Source: Sphingomonas sp. LM7
GTDB taxonomy: Bacteria > Pseudomonadota > Alphaproteobacteria > Sphingomonadales > Sphingomonadaceae
DNA: 64,000 nucleotides
NCBI RefSeq assembly: GCF_002002925.1
Contig: NZ_CP019511.1
Coordinates: 3,627,001-3,691,000, forward strand
Reading direction: 5' to 3'
Part shown: piece by piece, positions 30,780-43,786 of the stretch
Layout of the letters: every line of letters begins with the position of its first letter
Position numbering within the stretch: the stretch's first letter is position 1
The notes under the pieces: generated by a model
Seen by the model: only the letters and a program-made list of their open reading frames with translations
What the model was told of the DNA's origin: nothing
Databases searched by the model: none
Translations under genes and position numbers: made by a program

Positions 30780-31243
30780 GCGTCGCCTTCCGTCGCGAGA
30801 GTGACGAGGAACATAAGGAACCCAAGTTCGAGATCCCGCTGCCCGCGGGACCGAACCTCGTCACCGCGCGCGGCCTTGCGCTGACCGAAGCGAAGGTCGT
30901 CGAGCTCGAAGCGGCAATCGCCGCCGAGGCCGAAGACGAGCCGCGCGAAGTGCTCCGGCGCGAGCTGCGCTACTGGAACACGCGCCGCACCACCGCCGAG
31001 ATCGCGCCGCCGCCGGAAGAAGGCGTGGTCGGCATCGGCTCGCGCGTCCGCATCCGGCTGGCCGGCAAGGAGCGGGTGATCGACGTTGTCGGCAACGACG
31101 AAGCCGACCCGCATGCCGATCGGCTCGCCTTCTCGGCGCCGCTCGCAAATGCGCTGCTTGGCACCGAAGAAGGCGAGCGCATCGATTTCAATGGCCGCGC
31201 CGAAGCGATCGAGATCCTCGAAGTCTCCGCCATCCCGAACTGA
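30776..31243 (+). CDS. GreA/GreB family elongation factor-like protein
   Basis: A 155-residue protein. The first part (about 30-80) is a charged helix pair (LALTEAKVVELEAAIAAEAEDEPREVLRRELRYW), shorter than the coiled coil of true GreA/GreB. The rest is the C-terminal Gre/FKBP-like domain (VGIGSRVRIRL, DEADPHADRLAFSAPLANALLG). It may bind RNA polymerase and act as a Gre-like or Rnk-like modulator. The ATGA overlap with the aldo/keto reductase gene shows translational coupling. Confidence 0.75.
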   Translation: MSVAFRRESDEEHKEPKFEIPLPAGPNLVTARGLALTEAKVVELEAAIAAEAEDEPREVLRRELRYWNTRRTTAEIAPPPEEGVVGIGSRVRIRLAGKERVIDVVGNDEADPHADRLAFSAPLANALLGTEEGERIDFNGRAEAIEILEVSAIPN

Positions 31244-31280
31244 ACTGCCAAGTCGGCGTGCGGCCTGTTTGACGCAGTTT

Positions 31281-31379
31281 GTACCCCGGCGAAGGCCGGG
31301 GCGAAGGTCCGACGAACCCGCGGAGTCGGGTTTCTCCCCTCGGAGCGCATCGCATCTGGCCCGGCCTTCGCCGGGGTAC
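31281..31379. repeat. 99-base nested palindrome
   Basis: Perfect 20-base inverted arms (31281-31300 and 31360-31379, GTACCCCGGCGAAGGCCGGG and its complement) enclose an inner AACCCG/CGGGTT hairpin. It lies between the Gre-like gene and the end of the TonB-dependent receptor gene. The arrangement resembles a REP doublet or miniature palindromic element; only this copy is in the window. Confidence 0.75.
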
Positions 31380-31420
31380 AGCACGGGCCGAGCAATCCTC
31401 GCCAATCTCCTCCGCACAAA

Positions 31421-31454
31421 CGAAAACCGCCGCCCCGGTTTCCCGGGGCGGCGG
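31421..31454 (-). terminator. intrinsic terminator of the TonB-dependent receptor gene
   Basis: A perfect 12-bp GC stem (31427-31438 with 31443-31454) with a four-base loop, read on the minus strand as GAAA, is followed by TTTTCG. It begins about 27 bases past the receptor's stop codon. Confidence 0.85.
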
Positions 31455-31481
31455 CTTCGTTCGAGTATTCGACGTAGGACT

Positions 31482-34145
31482 TTAGAAGCCCACCACCAGC
31501 GAACCGATGAAGGTGCGCGGATAGCCGATCTGCGAGTTCGGCGCAGTGCCGTAGTTCGTGATCGCGCCGGTCGGGCTGAAGGTCGGACCCTGGTTGAGGT
31601 TGCCCGAGAAGCCACCCACGAACAGCTCGTCGAACACGTTGAGGACGTTGAGCTGGAAGAAGGTGTTCTTGTTCAGGCCAGCCCATTCGAGGCCGACCCG
31701 CGCGTTGAGATCGACCAGCGTGTAGGCCGGGGTCTTGGCGCCATAGACTTCATAGGTCGTGCCGGCGACGATCGCCTGCACCGGCTGGTTGGTGTCGTAG
31801 ACATAGCGCGGGCCGGTGCGCTTGACGTTGACGCCGAGATCGACCGGACCGAGCGACCCCTGTGCGCCACCGCCGAAGGTGTAGACGGGCGAACCCGCTT
31901 CACGCTTGCCGGCGGTCGGGGCGTAGATCGGCGAACCGATCGGGCCCAGCGGACCGGCTGCGGTGGTGCGGCCGACAACCACGTCGTTCTGGATCTCCGA
32001 GTCGAGGTACGAACCGAAGGCATAGACGCTGAACTCGCGGATCGGCTGGAAGGCGATCGAGCCGTCGAAACCGAACTTCTTCACCTTGCCCAGGTTGCGG
32101 TAGATCGAACGCTCGAGCTCCACGTCATAGGCCTGTGCGAGACGGTTGTTATAGTCGGTGTACCAGGCAACGACCTGCGCCTGCACCTGCGACGAACGAT
32201 AGCGGATGCCGGTATCGAAGTTGTCGGTGGTCTCCGGCTTCGGGTTCGCCTGCTCCGCCGTCACCGGGAAGTAGAACGAGTTGTAGAGGTTGTCCGTGCC
32301 GGGGACCTGGATGCTCTTCGAATAGTTGCCGAACAGCGAGAAGTTGCTGCTGATGTCGGCGACATAGCCGATGCTCGGAAGCGCCTTCTTGTAGTTCAGG
32401 ACGCGCTGCTGCGGGCCCTGGATCGCGAAGGTGCCCACGCCCGGAACGGTCTGGGCGGGTGCGCCCGCAAGATATGCCGCCTGCGCCGCGCTGTCGTCGG
32501 TGAAGCACTCGACGAAACCGGCTGCGCTCGACGTGGCGCAATAGTTGGTCAGGTTGCGCTTGAGGAACGGCAGGCCGAGACCCGCGGTGATGTGCACCGT
32601 GTCGTCGAAGAAGTCGCCGTTATACTCGGCCGCGACCTTGTGCAGGATCGCGAACGACAGACGGTCGCGCTTCTGGAGCACGCGGCCATTGGCGTCGACG
32701 ATCCCGTCGTTGACCGGGAAGACGTCGAACGGCTTGCCGTTGAACTGCAGGAAGCCGGTCTCGCCGGTCTGGCGATGACGCGCACGGTCATAGGTATAGG
32801 CCAGGCGGACGGTCTGGGTCGGGCTGATCTCGTAGCGCAGCGAAGCGATCAGGCCGAGACGGTGCGTCTGGGTCTGGCTTGGCGTGACCAGGCGAACGGT
32901 GTCGAGCAGATCGCCGTCGCCGTTGAGGTCACGGCCGAAATACGGGACGCCGCCGATGTAACCGGTCTGGCAGCTCACCGTCGCGCTGTTCGCGGTGGTG
33001 TTGCAGTTGGCGGTGCCGCCGCCCGGGAACACGTCGCGACGCGCTTCCTGGCCGACAGTGGTGCCGCCGCCATTCGCCTTCACATACTGGTAGCTCGGAT
33101 CGACATAGAGCGTCAGGCCATCGGCAAGCGTGAAGCGCGAACCGACGCGGATGTTGCCGGTGTTCGACGGGTTGAAGCGCTCGTCGAAGATCGAGCCGCA
33201 GGTGTTGGCCGCATCGACCACGCCCGGACGCTGGGTGTTGGTGATCGTGCACGACGCCACGGTGTATTCGCGCTCGTCGGTGGTGATCGGGAAGCGGTTG
33301 GTGCTTGCCGGGCCGACAACGCGGCCGCCGGTCACTGCCGCGGTGTCGGTACGCAGCGGCACCGAACCCTGGAAGTTGTTGCGGTTCTCGTTGTAGTGGC
33401 CGGCGATCGAGATGAAGTCGCCGTTCGAGCCGATCGGCTGATACAGGCGGCCGTTATACTGCTGCTTCTCGACCTTCGCGTCCGCATTGAACGGCGAACG
33501 GTTGCGCGCGGTGCTCGCGGCGAAGAAGGCGCGCGTGCCGAACGACGTGAACTCGCCGGTATCGACCATGCCGAAGATGCGGAAGAAGTCGAAGTCGCCG
33601 ACCGAGCCCGAGAGCTTCACGCCGAAGTCCTGGCCGGGAAGACGCGTACGATAGTTGACGGTCGATCCGGTCGCGCCTGCGGTCGGGCTGTCGATGTCGG
33701 TCGTGCCGAGGTTGACGTTGACCTGCTCGATCAGCTCGGGATCGAGCTGCTGGTTCGAATAGATCGCATAGTTGCCCGAGTCGTTCAGCGGAACGCCGTC
33801 GAAGGTCTGGCTGATGCGGCTCGAATCGAAGCCACGGATCGTGAGCGTGCCGCCCGACGAGCCGAACGGATCGTTGTTCTGGAAGCTGACGCCGGGAAGC
33901 TGGTTGATCACGTCGTTGACCGACTGACCGGGTGCCTGGCGCTGGATGAATTCCTGCGTCAGCACGCCCTTGGCCTTCGACGTGTCGGGAACCAGGATGC
34001 CGTCAACGCCGTTGTTGACGCGGCTGCCGGTGACGACGATCTCGGTGCCTTCTTCGGCGTCGATCGTGCCCGACGACTGCGCGAAGGCGCTGGCTGGAAT
34101 CATCAGCGCGGCAAAAGCCACGCCCGCAAAAAGCTTGGTGCGCAT
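31482..34145 (-). CDS. TonB-dependent outer-membrane receptor
   Basis: An 887-residue outer-membrane receptor that imports a substrate using TonB energy. It has a signal peptide (ending AFAQ/SS), a TonB-box-like TEIVVTGSR, and a plug domain with NDVINQLPGVSF and GTLTIRGFDSSRISQTFDGVPL. A long beta-barrel region follows, ending in the aromatic residue of LVVGF. This size and plug style are common among sphingomonad carbohydrate or other nutrient receptors, but no substrate gene is adjacent. AAAGGGAC precedes the ATG. It is a single-gene unit with its own terminator. Confidence 0.93.
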   Translation of the reverse strand: MRTKLFAGVAFAALMIPASAFAQSSGTIDAEEGTEIVVTGSRVNNGVDGILVPDTSKAKGVLTQEFIQRQAPGQSVNDVINQLPGVSFQNNDPFGSSGGTLTIRGFDSSRISQTFDGVPLNDSGNYAIYSNQQLDPELIEQVNVNLGTTDIDSPTAGATGSTVNYRTRLPGQDFGVKLSGSVGDFDFFRIFGMVDTGEFTSFGTRAFFAASTARNRSPFNADAKVEKQQYNGRLYQPIGSNGDFISIAGHYNENRNNFQGSVPLRTDTAAVTGGRVVGPASTNRFPITTDEREYTVASCTITNTQRPGVVDAANTCGSIFDERFNPSNTGNIRVGSRFTLADGLTLYVDPSYQYVKANGGGTTVGQEARRDVFPGGGTANCNTTANSATVSCQTGYIGGVPYFGRDLNGDGDLLDTVRLVTPSQTQTHRLGLIASLRYEISPTQTVRLAYTYDRARHRQTGETGFLQFNGKPFDVFPVNDGIVDANGRVLQKRDRLSFAILHKVAAEYNGDFFDDTVHITAGLGLPFLKRNLTNYCATSSAAGFVECFTDDSAAQAAYLAGAPAQTVPGVGTFAIQGPQQRVLNYKKALPSIGYVADISSNFSLFGNYSKSIQVPGTDNLYNSFYFPVTAEQANPKPETTDNFDTGIRYRSSQVQAQVVAWYTDYNNRLAQAYDVELERSIYRNLGKVKKFGFDGSIAFQPIREFSVYAFGSYLDSEIQNDVVVGRTTAAGPLGPIGSPIYAPTAGKREAGSPVYTFGGGAQGSLGPVDLGVNVKRTGPRYVYDTNQPVQAIVAGTTYEVYGAKTPAYTLVDLNARVGLEWAGLNKNTFFQLNVLNVFDELFVGGFSGNLNQGPTFSPTGAITNYGTAPNSQIGYPRTFIGSLVVGF

Positions 34146-34263
34146 TTAAAGAATGTCCCTTTCGGTGTGCTCGGATGCACTGAGTCACGCGGTGCGGTTC
34201 ACCGTCCGGGCCGCCCATGGAATTCATTTATGTCGAAGCGATGACAGTCAATCTTCGTGGGCA

Positions 34264-34310
34264 TACCAAGCTGTTGGTAACGTTTGATTCATTTGCTGCG
34301 TTGCAAAAAA
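34264..34310 (-). promoter_or_regulatory. candidate operator region upstream of the TonB-dependent receptor
   Basis: In the 166-base gap before the receptor start there is a palindrome TACCAA-GCTG-TTGGTA (34264-34279). It overlaps TTGGTAACGTTTGATT, whose TAACGTT core resembles LacI-family operators. A second imperfect repeat, TTTGC-TGCGTT-GCAAA, lies beside it. The stretch is AT-richer than the coding DNA around it. Regulator binding is inferred from symmetry only. Confidence 0.4.
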
Positions 34311-34311
34311 G

Positions 34312-36453
<2,142 letters not shown>

Positions 36454-36516
36454 TTAGAAAGCGCGCGGGCAACGATCAAGCTTGAACGCGCTTGCCGCAG
36501 TCGCGAGATAGGCGGC

Positions 36517-37677
36517 ATGCGCCTGCTCAAGCTCGCCCTAGCCGGGCTGTTATGGACCATCGTCCTCCTCGCCCTCGCGGCCACCATCGCCCCGCATTTC
36601 CTCGACCGCATCTATTACCGCGGGCCGGTGAGCGCGCATTTCGACGGCGCATATTTCTTCAATCCCGACGGCGACGACGATCGCCTCGTCATGAAGGGCA
36701 GCCGCGCCGGCTTCCTCTTCCGCCGCATCTTCGGCGACTCGACTCAGCCGCCCTGGCCCGAGCGCGTCGCGGTCACCCCCACCAATCCCCCCGCGCGCGT
36801 GGAAGGCACGGCGATGCGCGTCACCTGGATCGGCCACGCTACCGTCCTGATCCAGACCAGCGGCCTCAACATCCTCACCGATCCGGTGTGGAGCGACCGC
36901 GCCGGCCCGTTCGGCTTCGGCCCAGGCCGCGTCGCCGAACCGGGCGTCCGGTTCGAGGGCCTGCCCAGGATCGACCTCGTCCTGGTCAGCCACAATCACT
37001 ACGACCATATGGACCTCGCCACGCTCCGCCGGCTCTGGCAGCGCGACAAGCCGGTGATCGTCACCAGCCTGGGCAACGACAGCGTCATCGGCCAGGCCGG
37101 CGTGCCCGCACGCGCGCTTGATTGGGGCGGGCGGCTGGCGATCCGCCCCGGCATCAACGTCGCCGTCACCCGCAACCACCATTGGGACAGCCGCTGGTTC
37201 ACCGATCGCAACCGCGCGCTGTGGTCGAGCTTCGTCGTCCAGCTTCCCGGCGGCAATGTCTTCTTCGCCGGCGATACCGGCCTGGGCGACGGCAAATGGC
37301 CCGCCGAGGCCGCGGGGTTGGGCCCGATCCGCTTCGCCGCCATCCCGATCGGCGCGTTCCGCTTCGAGGACGGCCAGATGGCGAGCGGCAGCCATATCGG
37401 CCCGCGCGATGCGCTCCAGGTGTGGGAGGGGCTTGGCCGCCCCTTCGCGCTGCCGATCCATTGGGGCACCTTCCGCCTGTCGCGCGAAGCCTATGATACG
37501 CCGCCGCGGATGCTCGCCGCGATGCAGGCCTGTGCGCGCAGCGATCCCGCGCACTTCGCGCCGCTTGCGATCGGCGGTTCGGTCGAGGTGCCCGCGCTCG
37601 GCGCGCTGCCGCCGCGGCCCGATATGGCCCGCGTCGATGCGTGCGCGGCCCGCGGCCGGTTCGACGCCTTCCGGTGA
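36517..37677 (+). CDS. membrane-anchored metallo-beta-lactamase-fold hydrolase
   Basis: A 386-residue protein with an N-terminal membrane anchor (LLKLALAGLLWTIVLLALAATIA). The hydrolase domain has the metal-binding SHNHYDHMD (HxHxDH), AVTRNHHWDSRWF, FAGDTGLGDG and the closing IHWGTF. This set fits the NAPE-PLD/UlaG-like branch, which hydrolyses phosphodiester or lactone bonds, so a lipid substrate at the membrane is plausible but unproven. The ATG at 36517 is chosen because upstream codons belong to the ligA promoter side. Confidence 0.85.
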   Translation: MRLLKLALAGLLWTIVLLALAATIAPHFLDRIYYRGPVSAHFDGAYFFNPDGDDDRLVMKGSRAGFLFRRIFGDSTQPPWPERVAVTPTNPPARVEGTAMRVTWIGHATVLIQTSGLNILTDPVWSDRAGPFGFGPGRVAEPGVRFEGLPRIDLVLVSHNHYDHMDLATLRRLWQRDKPVIVTSLGNDSVIGQAGVPARALDWGGRLAIRPGINVAVTRNHHWDSRWFTDRNRALWSSFVVQLPGGNVFFAGDTGLGDGKWPAEAAGLGPIRFAAIPIGAFRFEDGQMASGSHIGPRDALQVWEGLGRPFALPIHWGTFRLSREAYDTPPRMLAAMQACARSDPAHFAPLAIGGSVEVPALGALPPRPDMARVDACAARGRFDAFR

Positions 37678-37754
37678 CCGGCTTGAGGCGCGGTCTCCAC
37701 CGGGGTACCCTGCCACGGGGGAGAGGGGCATTGGAACGGATCCATCGACGCGCG

Positions 37755-38207
37755 ATGCGCCTGCCGCGCCGCTACGACACGACGATCGACCGCGCGGGAC
37801 TGGCGCTCGGCGCAGGCAGCGCGCTCGCCGGCGGCATCGTGCTCGGGCTGCTGCTGCTCGGCGGCCAGCGCGATCCGCTCGGCCTGATGGCCGGCTGGCT
37901 GATCGGCAGCGTGTTCTCCGGCATCGCGATCACTGCAGTCGGCGGACCGATCTGGCTGGTGCTCCACATCGCCGGCCTGCGCCGCGCCTGGCATGCCGCG
38001 GGCGTCGGCGCGCTCACTGCGATGATGATCTTCGTCGGTGCGCAGACCTATGGCTTCGGACTGTTCGACATGCCCGCGATCGACAGCCGCACCTGGCTGT
38101 TCCGCTGGCTCAGCGCGCTGGCATCGAGCGCGATCCTCGCAGCGCTCGCCGCAGGGATCGCTGCGGCAATGTGGCGCATCGCCTATCGCCGCCAGCGCGA
38201 CGGCTGA
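37755..38207 (+). CDS. small membrane protein of unknown function
   Basis: About 150 residues with three or four hydrophobic helices (GLALGAGSALAGGIVLGLLLL, GLMAGWLIGSVFSGIAITAVGG, ALTAMMIFVGAQTYGFGLF, ALASSAILAALAAGIAAAMW) and a basic end (RRQRDG). No family is recognised. A TTG at 37731 has a better ribosome site (GGGAGAGGGG) than the ATG given and would add eight residues. It follows the metallo-hydrolase gene and may be co-transcribed with it. Confidence 0.6.
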   Translation: MRLPRRYDTTIDRAGLALGAGSALAGGIVLGLLLLGGQRDPLGLMAGWLIGSVFSGIAITAVGGPIWLVLHIAGLRRAWHAAGVGALTAMMIFVGAQTYGFGLFDMPAIDSRTWLFRWLSALASSAILAALAAGIAAAMWRIAYRRQRDG

Positions 38208-38252
38208 GCCCCGCGAAACTCCGCTCCCTGCAGGGGAGGGGGCGTCAGAGAT

Positions 38253-38825
38253 TTATCCCTTCGCCTGGACCGGGCACTCGCCGACCCGGCTCCCCGTCGA
38301 GCGCATCTTGACCAGCGAATAGCCCGGCCGCCCGGCCACCCCGGTCGTGTTCTGCGTAGTCACGTCGAACCCGGTCGCGCCGGTGGTGCCGGCGATCTCG
38401 ATCGTCGTCACCGGCGCGTTGGGCTTGCTGCACTGGATTCGCGCATCGACCTTCCCGCCCTTGGCGACATAGCGGATGAAGGTGCATTCGCCCGCCGCCT
38501 TCTCCAGTCTGTCGATGTCGAAGGGCTTCAATTGCTCGGCGGTGCGGCACTCGGTTGCGTCGCGCTCCAGCCCCTTGGCGATCTCCAGCTGCCGCGCATT
38601 GTCTGCGCCCGGCCCGACATCGACTGCGTCGATGGTCAGCGTCGCCTTCCACAGCCCCGGCTGGACCGCGGTCTTGGCCGATGCCGCCTTGATCAGCCCG
38701 GTGACCTCGTCGGTCTTGGCATTGGTGACGTCGATCTCGCCGGTCTCCGCCGCATGCTTCTCCGCAGCGGACTGGCACCCCGCCAGCGCAAGGGCAGTGG
38801 CTGCGAGGACGATGGTGGCGCGCAT
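38253..38825 (-). CDS. DUF3617-type lipoprotein
   Basis: A 190-residue predicted lipoprotein. The N-terminus MRATIVLAATALALAGCQS contains a lipobox (ALAGC), so it should be anchored in the envelope. The mature part has QPGLWKATLTIDAV, ATECRT and CTFIRYVAKGGKVDARIQC, the pattern of DUF3617, whose function is unknown. It is convergent with the small membrane protein gene. The ATG at 38825 is set by the signal peptide. Confidence 0.8.
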   Translation of the reverse strand: MRATIVLAATALALAGCQSAAEKHAAETGEIDVTNAKTDEVTGLIKAASAKTAVQPGLWKATLTIDAVDVGPGADNARQLEIAKGLERDATECRTAEQLKPFDIDRLEKAAGECTFIRYVAKGGKVDARIQCSKPNAPVTTIEIAGTTGATGFDVTTQNTTGVAGRPGYSLVKMRSTGSRVGECPVQAKG

Positions 38826-39077
38826 GTCGAGATTCCCTTCGGTTCTGCCGGTCTCAAAAGCCGAATTGACGGCGGATGGCAATCCGGACGGGATTACAGA
38901 CCGGAAGGAGCAGGAGCGCGACCGTAGCGGGCATCCCTTTCCCTCTCCCCTTTTGGGCGGGTCAGGTCGGTCATTCCCCCGGCATGGCCTGAACAGCGCG
39001 GGGCGCTCTTTACTTGATGCGGGAGGGAGCCGACGAAGTCGGCGGAAGGCTGCGCATCACGGCGGCCCGTTCGCCGC

Positions 39078-39749
39078 TCACGCCACGCTCTCCTGCTTGA
39101 CCCTGGCCAACCCCGTCAGTCCCTCCGCGTCGAAGGCATCCACCAATTCACCGGACATGAAGAGTATGTCAGTGATATGCCTGTCACGCCATAGATGCGC
39201 GCCTCCGACCTGACGCTCACTGATGACGCGCCGCGAAGGCTGGTCGAGATCATATCCCGGCGGCACCAACCCGGGCTTGCGCCGCGCCACATCCCTTGCG
39301 GGTCGCCAAAAGGAAGGCGACAACAGCATGTTGGTATGCTCGCGATCCACCGTATCCAGGCGACGGCATACGAACACGACGAACATGTCGGCGACTTTCG
39401 CACCCTTCCTGTCCACGAAATCGACGGGTTCGAACTGATGAATGCCGGGCTCGAAGCGTTCGATCAGATCCCGTGCGCGTGCGCTGGCATATTTCAATGC
39501 GCCATCGGTATCGAAGTCGACCAGGTGCCGGGCATCGGCGATCCGAACGACCTTCGGTAGCCCGTCCGCGTCAACACGAAAGCCACTGGCATAGGCTTCG
39601 CCGACCGGGCCGATGGCAGGCGCCATAGTCTCCGCAAAGTCGGCGAATCGGATATTGCGGAAGTGAAAACCGGCCGGTTCGATCACATCGATCGAGACGT
39701 TGACACCGATCTCCGGCTTATCCGGGCCGCCATTAATACCATAGATCAT
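39078..39749 (-). CDS. Imm11 (DUF1629)-like immunity protein, orphan
   Basis: A 223-residue soluble protein. Its C-terminal half (FEPVDFVDRKGAKVADMFVVFVCRRLDTVD, then VGGAHLWRDRHITDILFMSGELVDAFDAEGLTGL) follows the layout of the Imm11 family, antidotes found beside polymorphic toxins. No toxin gene is adjacent: upstream is a repeat-filled gene desert, downstream is 250 bases without genes. The gene and its flanks look lower in GC than the rest of the window, which suggests acquisition or a degraded toxin locus. I chose the ATG at 39749. Family assignment is by pattern and moderately sure. Confidence 0.7.
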   Translation of the reverse strand: MIYGINGGPDKPEIGVNVSIDVIEPAGFHFRNIRFADFAETMAPAIGPVGEAYASGFRVDADGLPKVVRIADARHLVDFDTDGALKYASARARDLIERFEPGIHQFEPVDFVDRKGAKVADMFVVFVCRRLDTVDREHTNMLLSPSFWRPARDVARRKPGLVPPGYDLDQPSRRVISERQVGGAHLWRDRHITDILFMSGELVDAFDAEGLTGLARVKQESVA

Positions 39750-40306
39750 TCTATCCCTCCGGAGCCGCAAAGTCCCAGCGCCCATTCCGCGCGAGTCAAC
39801 CTGATCAGGCCGGTGTCATCCATGTGGCAATTTTCGCTGCGAACTGGGGTTCATCCTGTTACCCTGAGCGCCCTTGCTCATGAGTAAATTACTTTGGGTG
39901 GTTTCCGGGTTTACGACTTCAATGGCAGTTATCCGCTACTTCCCGATGTTGCGGATGCTCCCGGGAGCTCTGGTAAAATAGGATTTGATCTGCTTTTGTT
40001 CTGTTGATGGGCAAGCGCCAAAATCCCCTTTCGCTCCGCTGCGTCGCCTCAGTGTCGCGTTCCGGTCGCGCCAGTGTCGCGAAGCTGGCGCGTCTTCGGC
40101 GCGTGGCAGGCGCGAACCTGTCGTGCAGGTGTCGCGTGTCCGTCGCGTGCCAGGCGCGCCGCTGCCGCATAGGTGTCGCGTCGCAGGCGCGTTCCCAGCG
40201 CGAACCCGCCGCTTCCGGCGAAAACCTGTTTTCCGTCAACTTCGTCAACTTGACCGTCAACCGCCCGCCTGATTGCACCCCCCGATAAAGGCCCCATATC
40301 CCCGTC
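39750..40306. other. 557-base gene desert with repeats upstream of uvrB
   Basis: The first 270 bases are AT-richer and have no convincing gene; TTTGTTCTGTTG-type stretches could hold a promoter for the Imm11-like gene. From about 40045 the DNA becomes a degenerate repeat tract. Open frames here (for example 39919-40314, minus) are low in complexity and arginine-rich and look like products of the repeats. Confidence 0.6.
40045..40254. repeat. degenerate GTGTCGCG repeat tract with GTCAACTTCGTCAACTT motif
   Basis: GTGTCGCG occurs four times (40052, 40074, 40129, 40173), interspersed with variants of GGCGCG and CAGGCGCG. The tract ends in GTCAACTTCGTCAACTTGAC (40235-40254). Seventeen bases of that last motif recur, in the opposite orientation, between groEL and groES (56003-56019). 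Confidence 0.65.
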
Positions 40307-42502
<2,196 letters not shown>

Positions 42503-42635
42503 TAACGGGCAGGATTACGGAAGCATAACGAATGGACATGCCCCGATAACCATTGCGGGCCGGGAACTATACGGACTTATCCGTCTGTGAATGCTGTGCT
42601 CTTGGCTCGCTCCACATCAGGGGGAGACAGTCGAC

Positions 42636-43061
42636 GTGATTCCGGAGTTTTGCGCAGAACATCGAGCCTTGGAGGCTCAGGCCGCATCTCTCCTTGCGAT
42701 CGTCTCGGCGCCGGTGCCCGATGCTGCGGCGGTTGCTGCGCTGCGCTGGCAATTGGCGCAGTCGCTGCTCGATCATTGCCAGCGCGAGGATTGGCTGATC
42801 TATGATCGACTGTTGTCGTCGGGCGATGCGATCGCCACCAACATCGCCTGGCGCTATCGCCAGGACCACGGGCTGATCGGGCCAGCCTTCGCCAATTATA
42901 TCGCGGCCTGGCCGGTCGGGCGGATCAACCGCGACTGGGTGCGCTTCCGCACCGAGACCGAGGCGCTGCTCGCCGGGCTGGCGCAGCGCATCGAGCGCGA
43001 GGAGCAGGTGCTCTACACCCATGTGGAGCGCATCCTGGCGCGCCACCGGTCGGTCGCCTGA
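42636..43061 (+). CDS. hemerythrin-domain (HHE) protein
   Basis: A 141-residue four-helix protein with spaced histidines and acids (AEHRALE, LLDHCQREDWLIYD, RQDHGLIGPAF, EEQVLYTHVERIL) that fit a di-iron hemerythrin-like fold. These proteins sense or handle oxygen, NO or iron. I chose the GTG at 42636 because AGGGGGAG lies nine bases ahead; an in-frame ATG at 42591 would add 15 residues. An inverted repeat ACGGA-CTTA-TCCGT (42571-42584) lies upstream and may be an operator. Its stop is directly followed by a lipoprotein gene. Confidence 0.8.
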   Translation: MIPEFCAEHRALEAQAASLLAIVSAPVPDAAAVAALRWQLAQSLLDHCQREDWLIYDRLLSSGDAIATNIAWRYRQDHGLIGPAFANYIAAWPVGRINRDWVRFRTETEALLAGLAQRIEREEQVLYTHVERILARHRSVA

Positions 43062-43111
43062 TGCGGCGATCCGCGGTTGAGACGGCGGGGGACTTCGCCC
43101 ATAAGGCGCCC

Positions 43112-43645
43112 ATGCGCCGTTCCTCCGTGTTCGCCAGCGTGTCCGTGGGCGCTTTGTTGCTCGCCGGCTGCGTCGCTCCCAGCCAGCCCGAGCCGCGCCC
43201 TGCGCCGCCCGCGCCGATACCTGTGGCTCCGCCCCCGTCGACCCGGCCACCCCCACCCCCGGCCAGCGCCGACTGGCGCGACTGGCCGCTCACTTCCGGC
43301 ACCTGGCGCTATACCCCGTCCCGGTCAGGAATCAGCAGCGCGACGTTCGGCAGCGCCGGTCCGGATTTCCTCTTCCGAATCCGCTGCGATGCCCCGCAGC
43401 GGCGCATCTCGCTGGAGCGTGCGGGCGCGCTCGGCGGGCGAAACATGACGATCCGAACCACCAGTACCGCACGAACCCTGCCGACGACTGGGCCGCAGGA
43501 GGCGGCGCTGCCTGCAACCGACACCCTGCTCGATGCGATCGGCTACAGCCGAGGCCGATTCATCGTCGAAAGCGCAGGTACACCGCCGCTGGTGATCCCG
43601 GCCTGGTCGGAGGTTCAGCGCGTAGTGGAGGATTGCCGCGGCTGA
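43112..43645 (+). CDS. proline-rich lipoprotein of unknown function
   Basis: A 177-residue predicted lipoprotein. The signal peptide ends in a lipobox (LLAGC), followed by a proline-rich spacer of about 40 residues that could cross part of the cell wall. A globular domain of about 110 residues then starts at WRDWPLTSGTWRYTPS. No family is recognised. The ATG at 43112 gives the proper signal peptide; a start 17 codons earlier would spoil it. Confidence 0.65.
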   Translation: MRRSSVFASVSVGALLLAGCVAPSQPEPRPAPPAPIPVAPPPSTRPPPPPASADWRDWPLTSGTWRYTPSRSGISSATFGSAGPDFLFRIRCDAPQRRISLERAGALGGRNMTIRTTSTARTLPTTGPQEAALPATDTLLDAIGYSRGRFIVESAGTPPLVIPAWSEVQRVVEDCRG

Positions 43646-43786
43646 GTCGGTTTTGCGACGCGCATGCGGCGAACCACAGACCTTTGAGAATCGCACCATC
43701 TTTTATGTAAAACAAGACTTGTTCTGCGACTCGCGATGATTCAAGTTTCGCTCGTGGCCGCAAGTCACGCTCGTTCTTCAACTAGC

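Noticed and set aside
31086..34244. A 1052-codon plus-strand frame antisense to the TonB-dependent receptor
   Set aside because: Low-complexity Arg/Val/Asp sequence with no domains; the minus strand encodes a complete receptor with signal peptide and terminator.
42563..42586. Possible EcfG general-stress promoter before the hemerythrin gene (GGAAC present)
   Set aside because: The matching CGTT element at 16-17 bases is missing.
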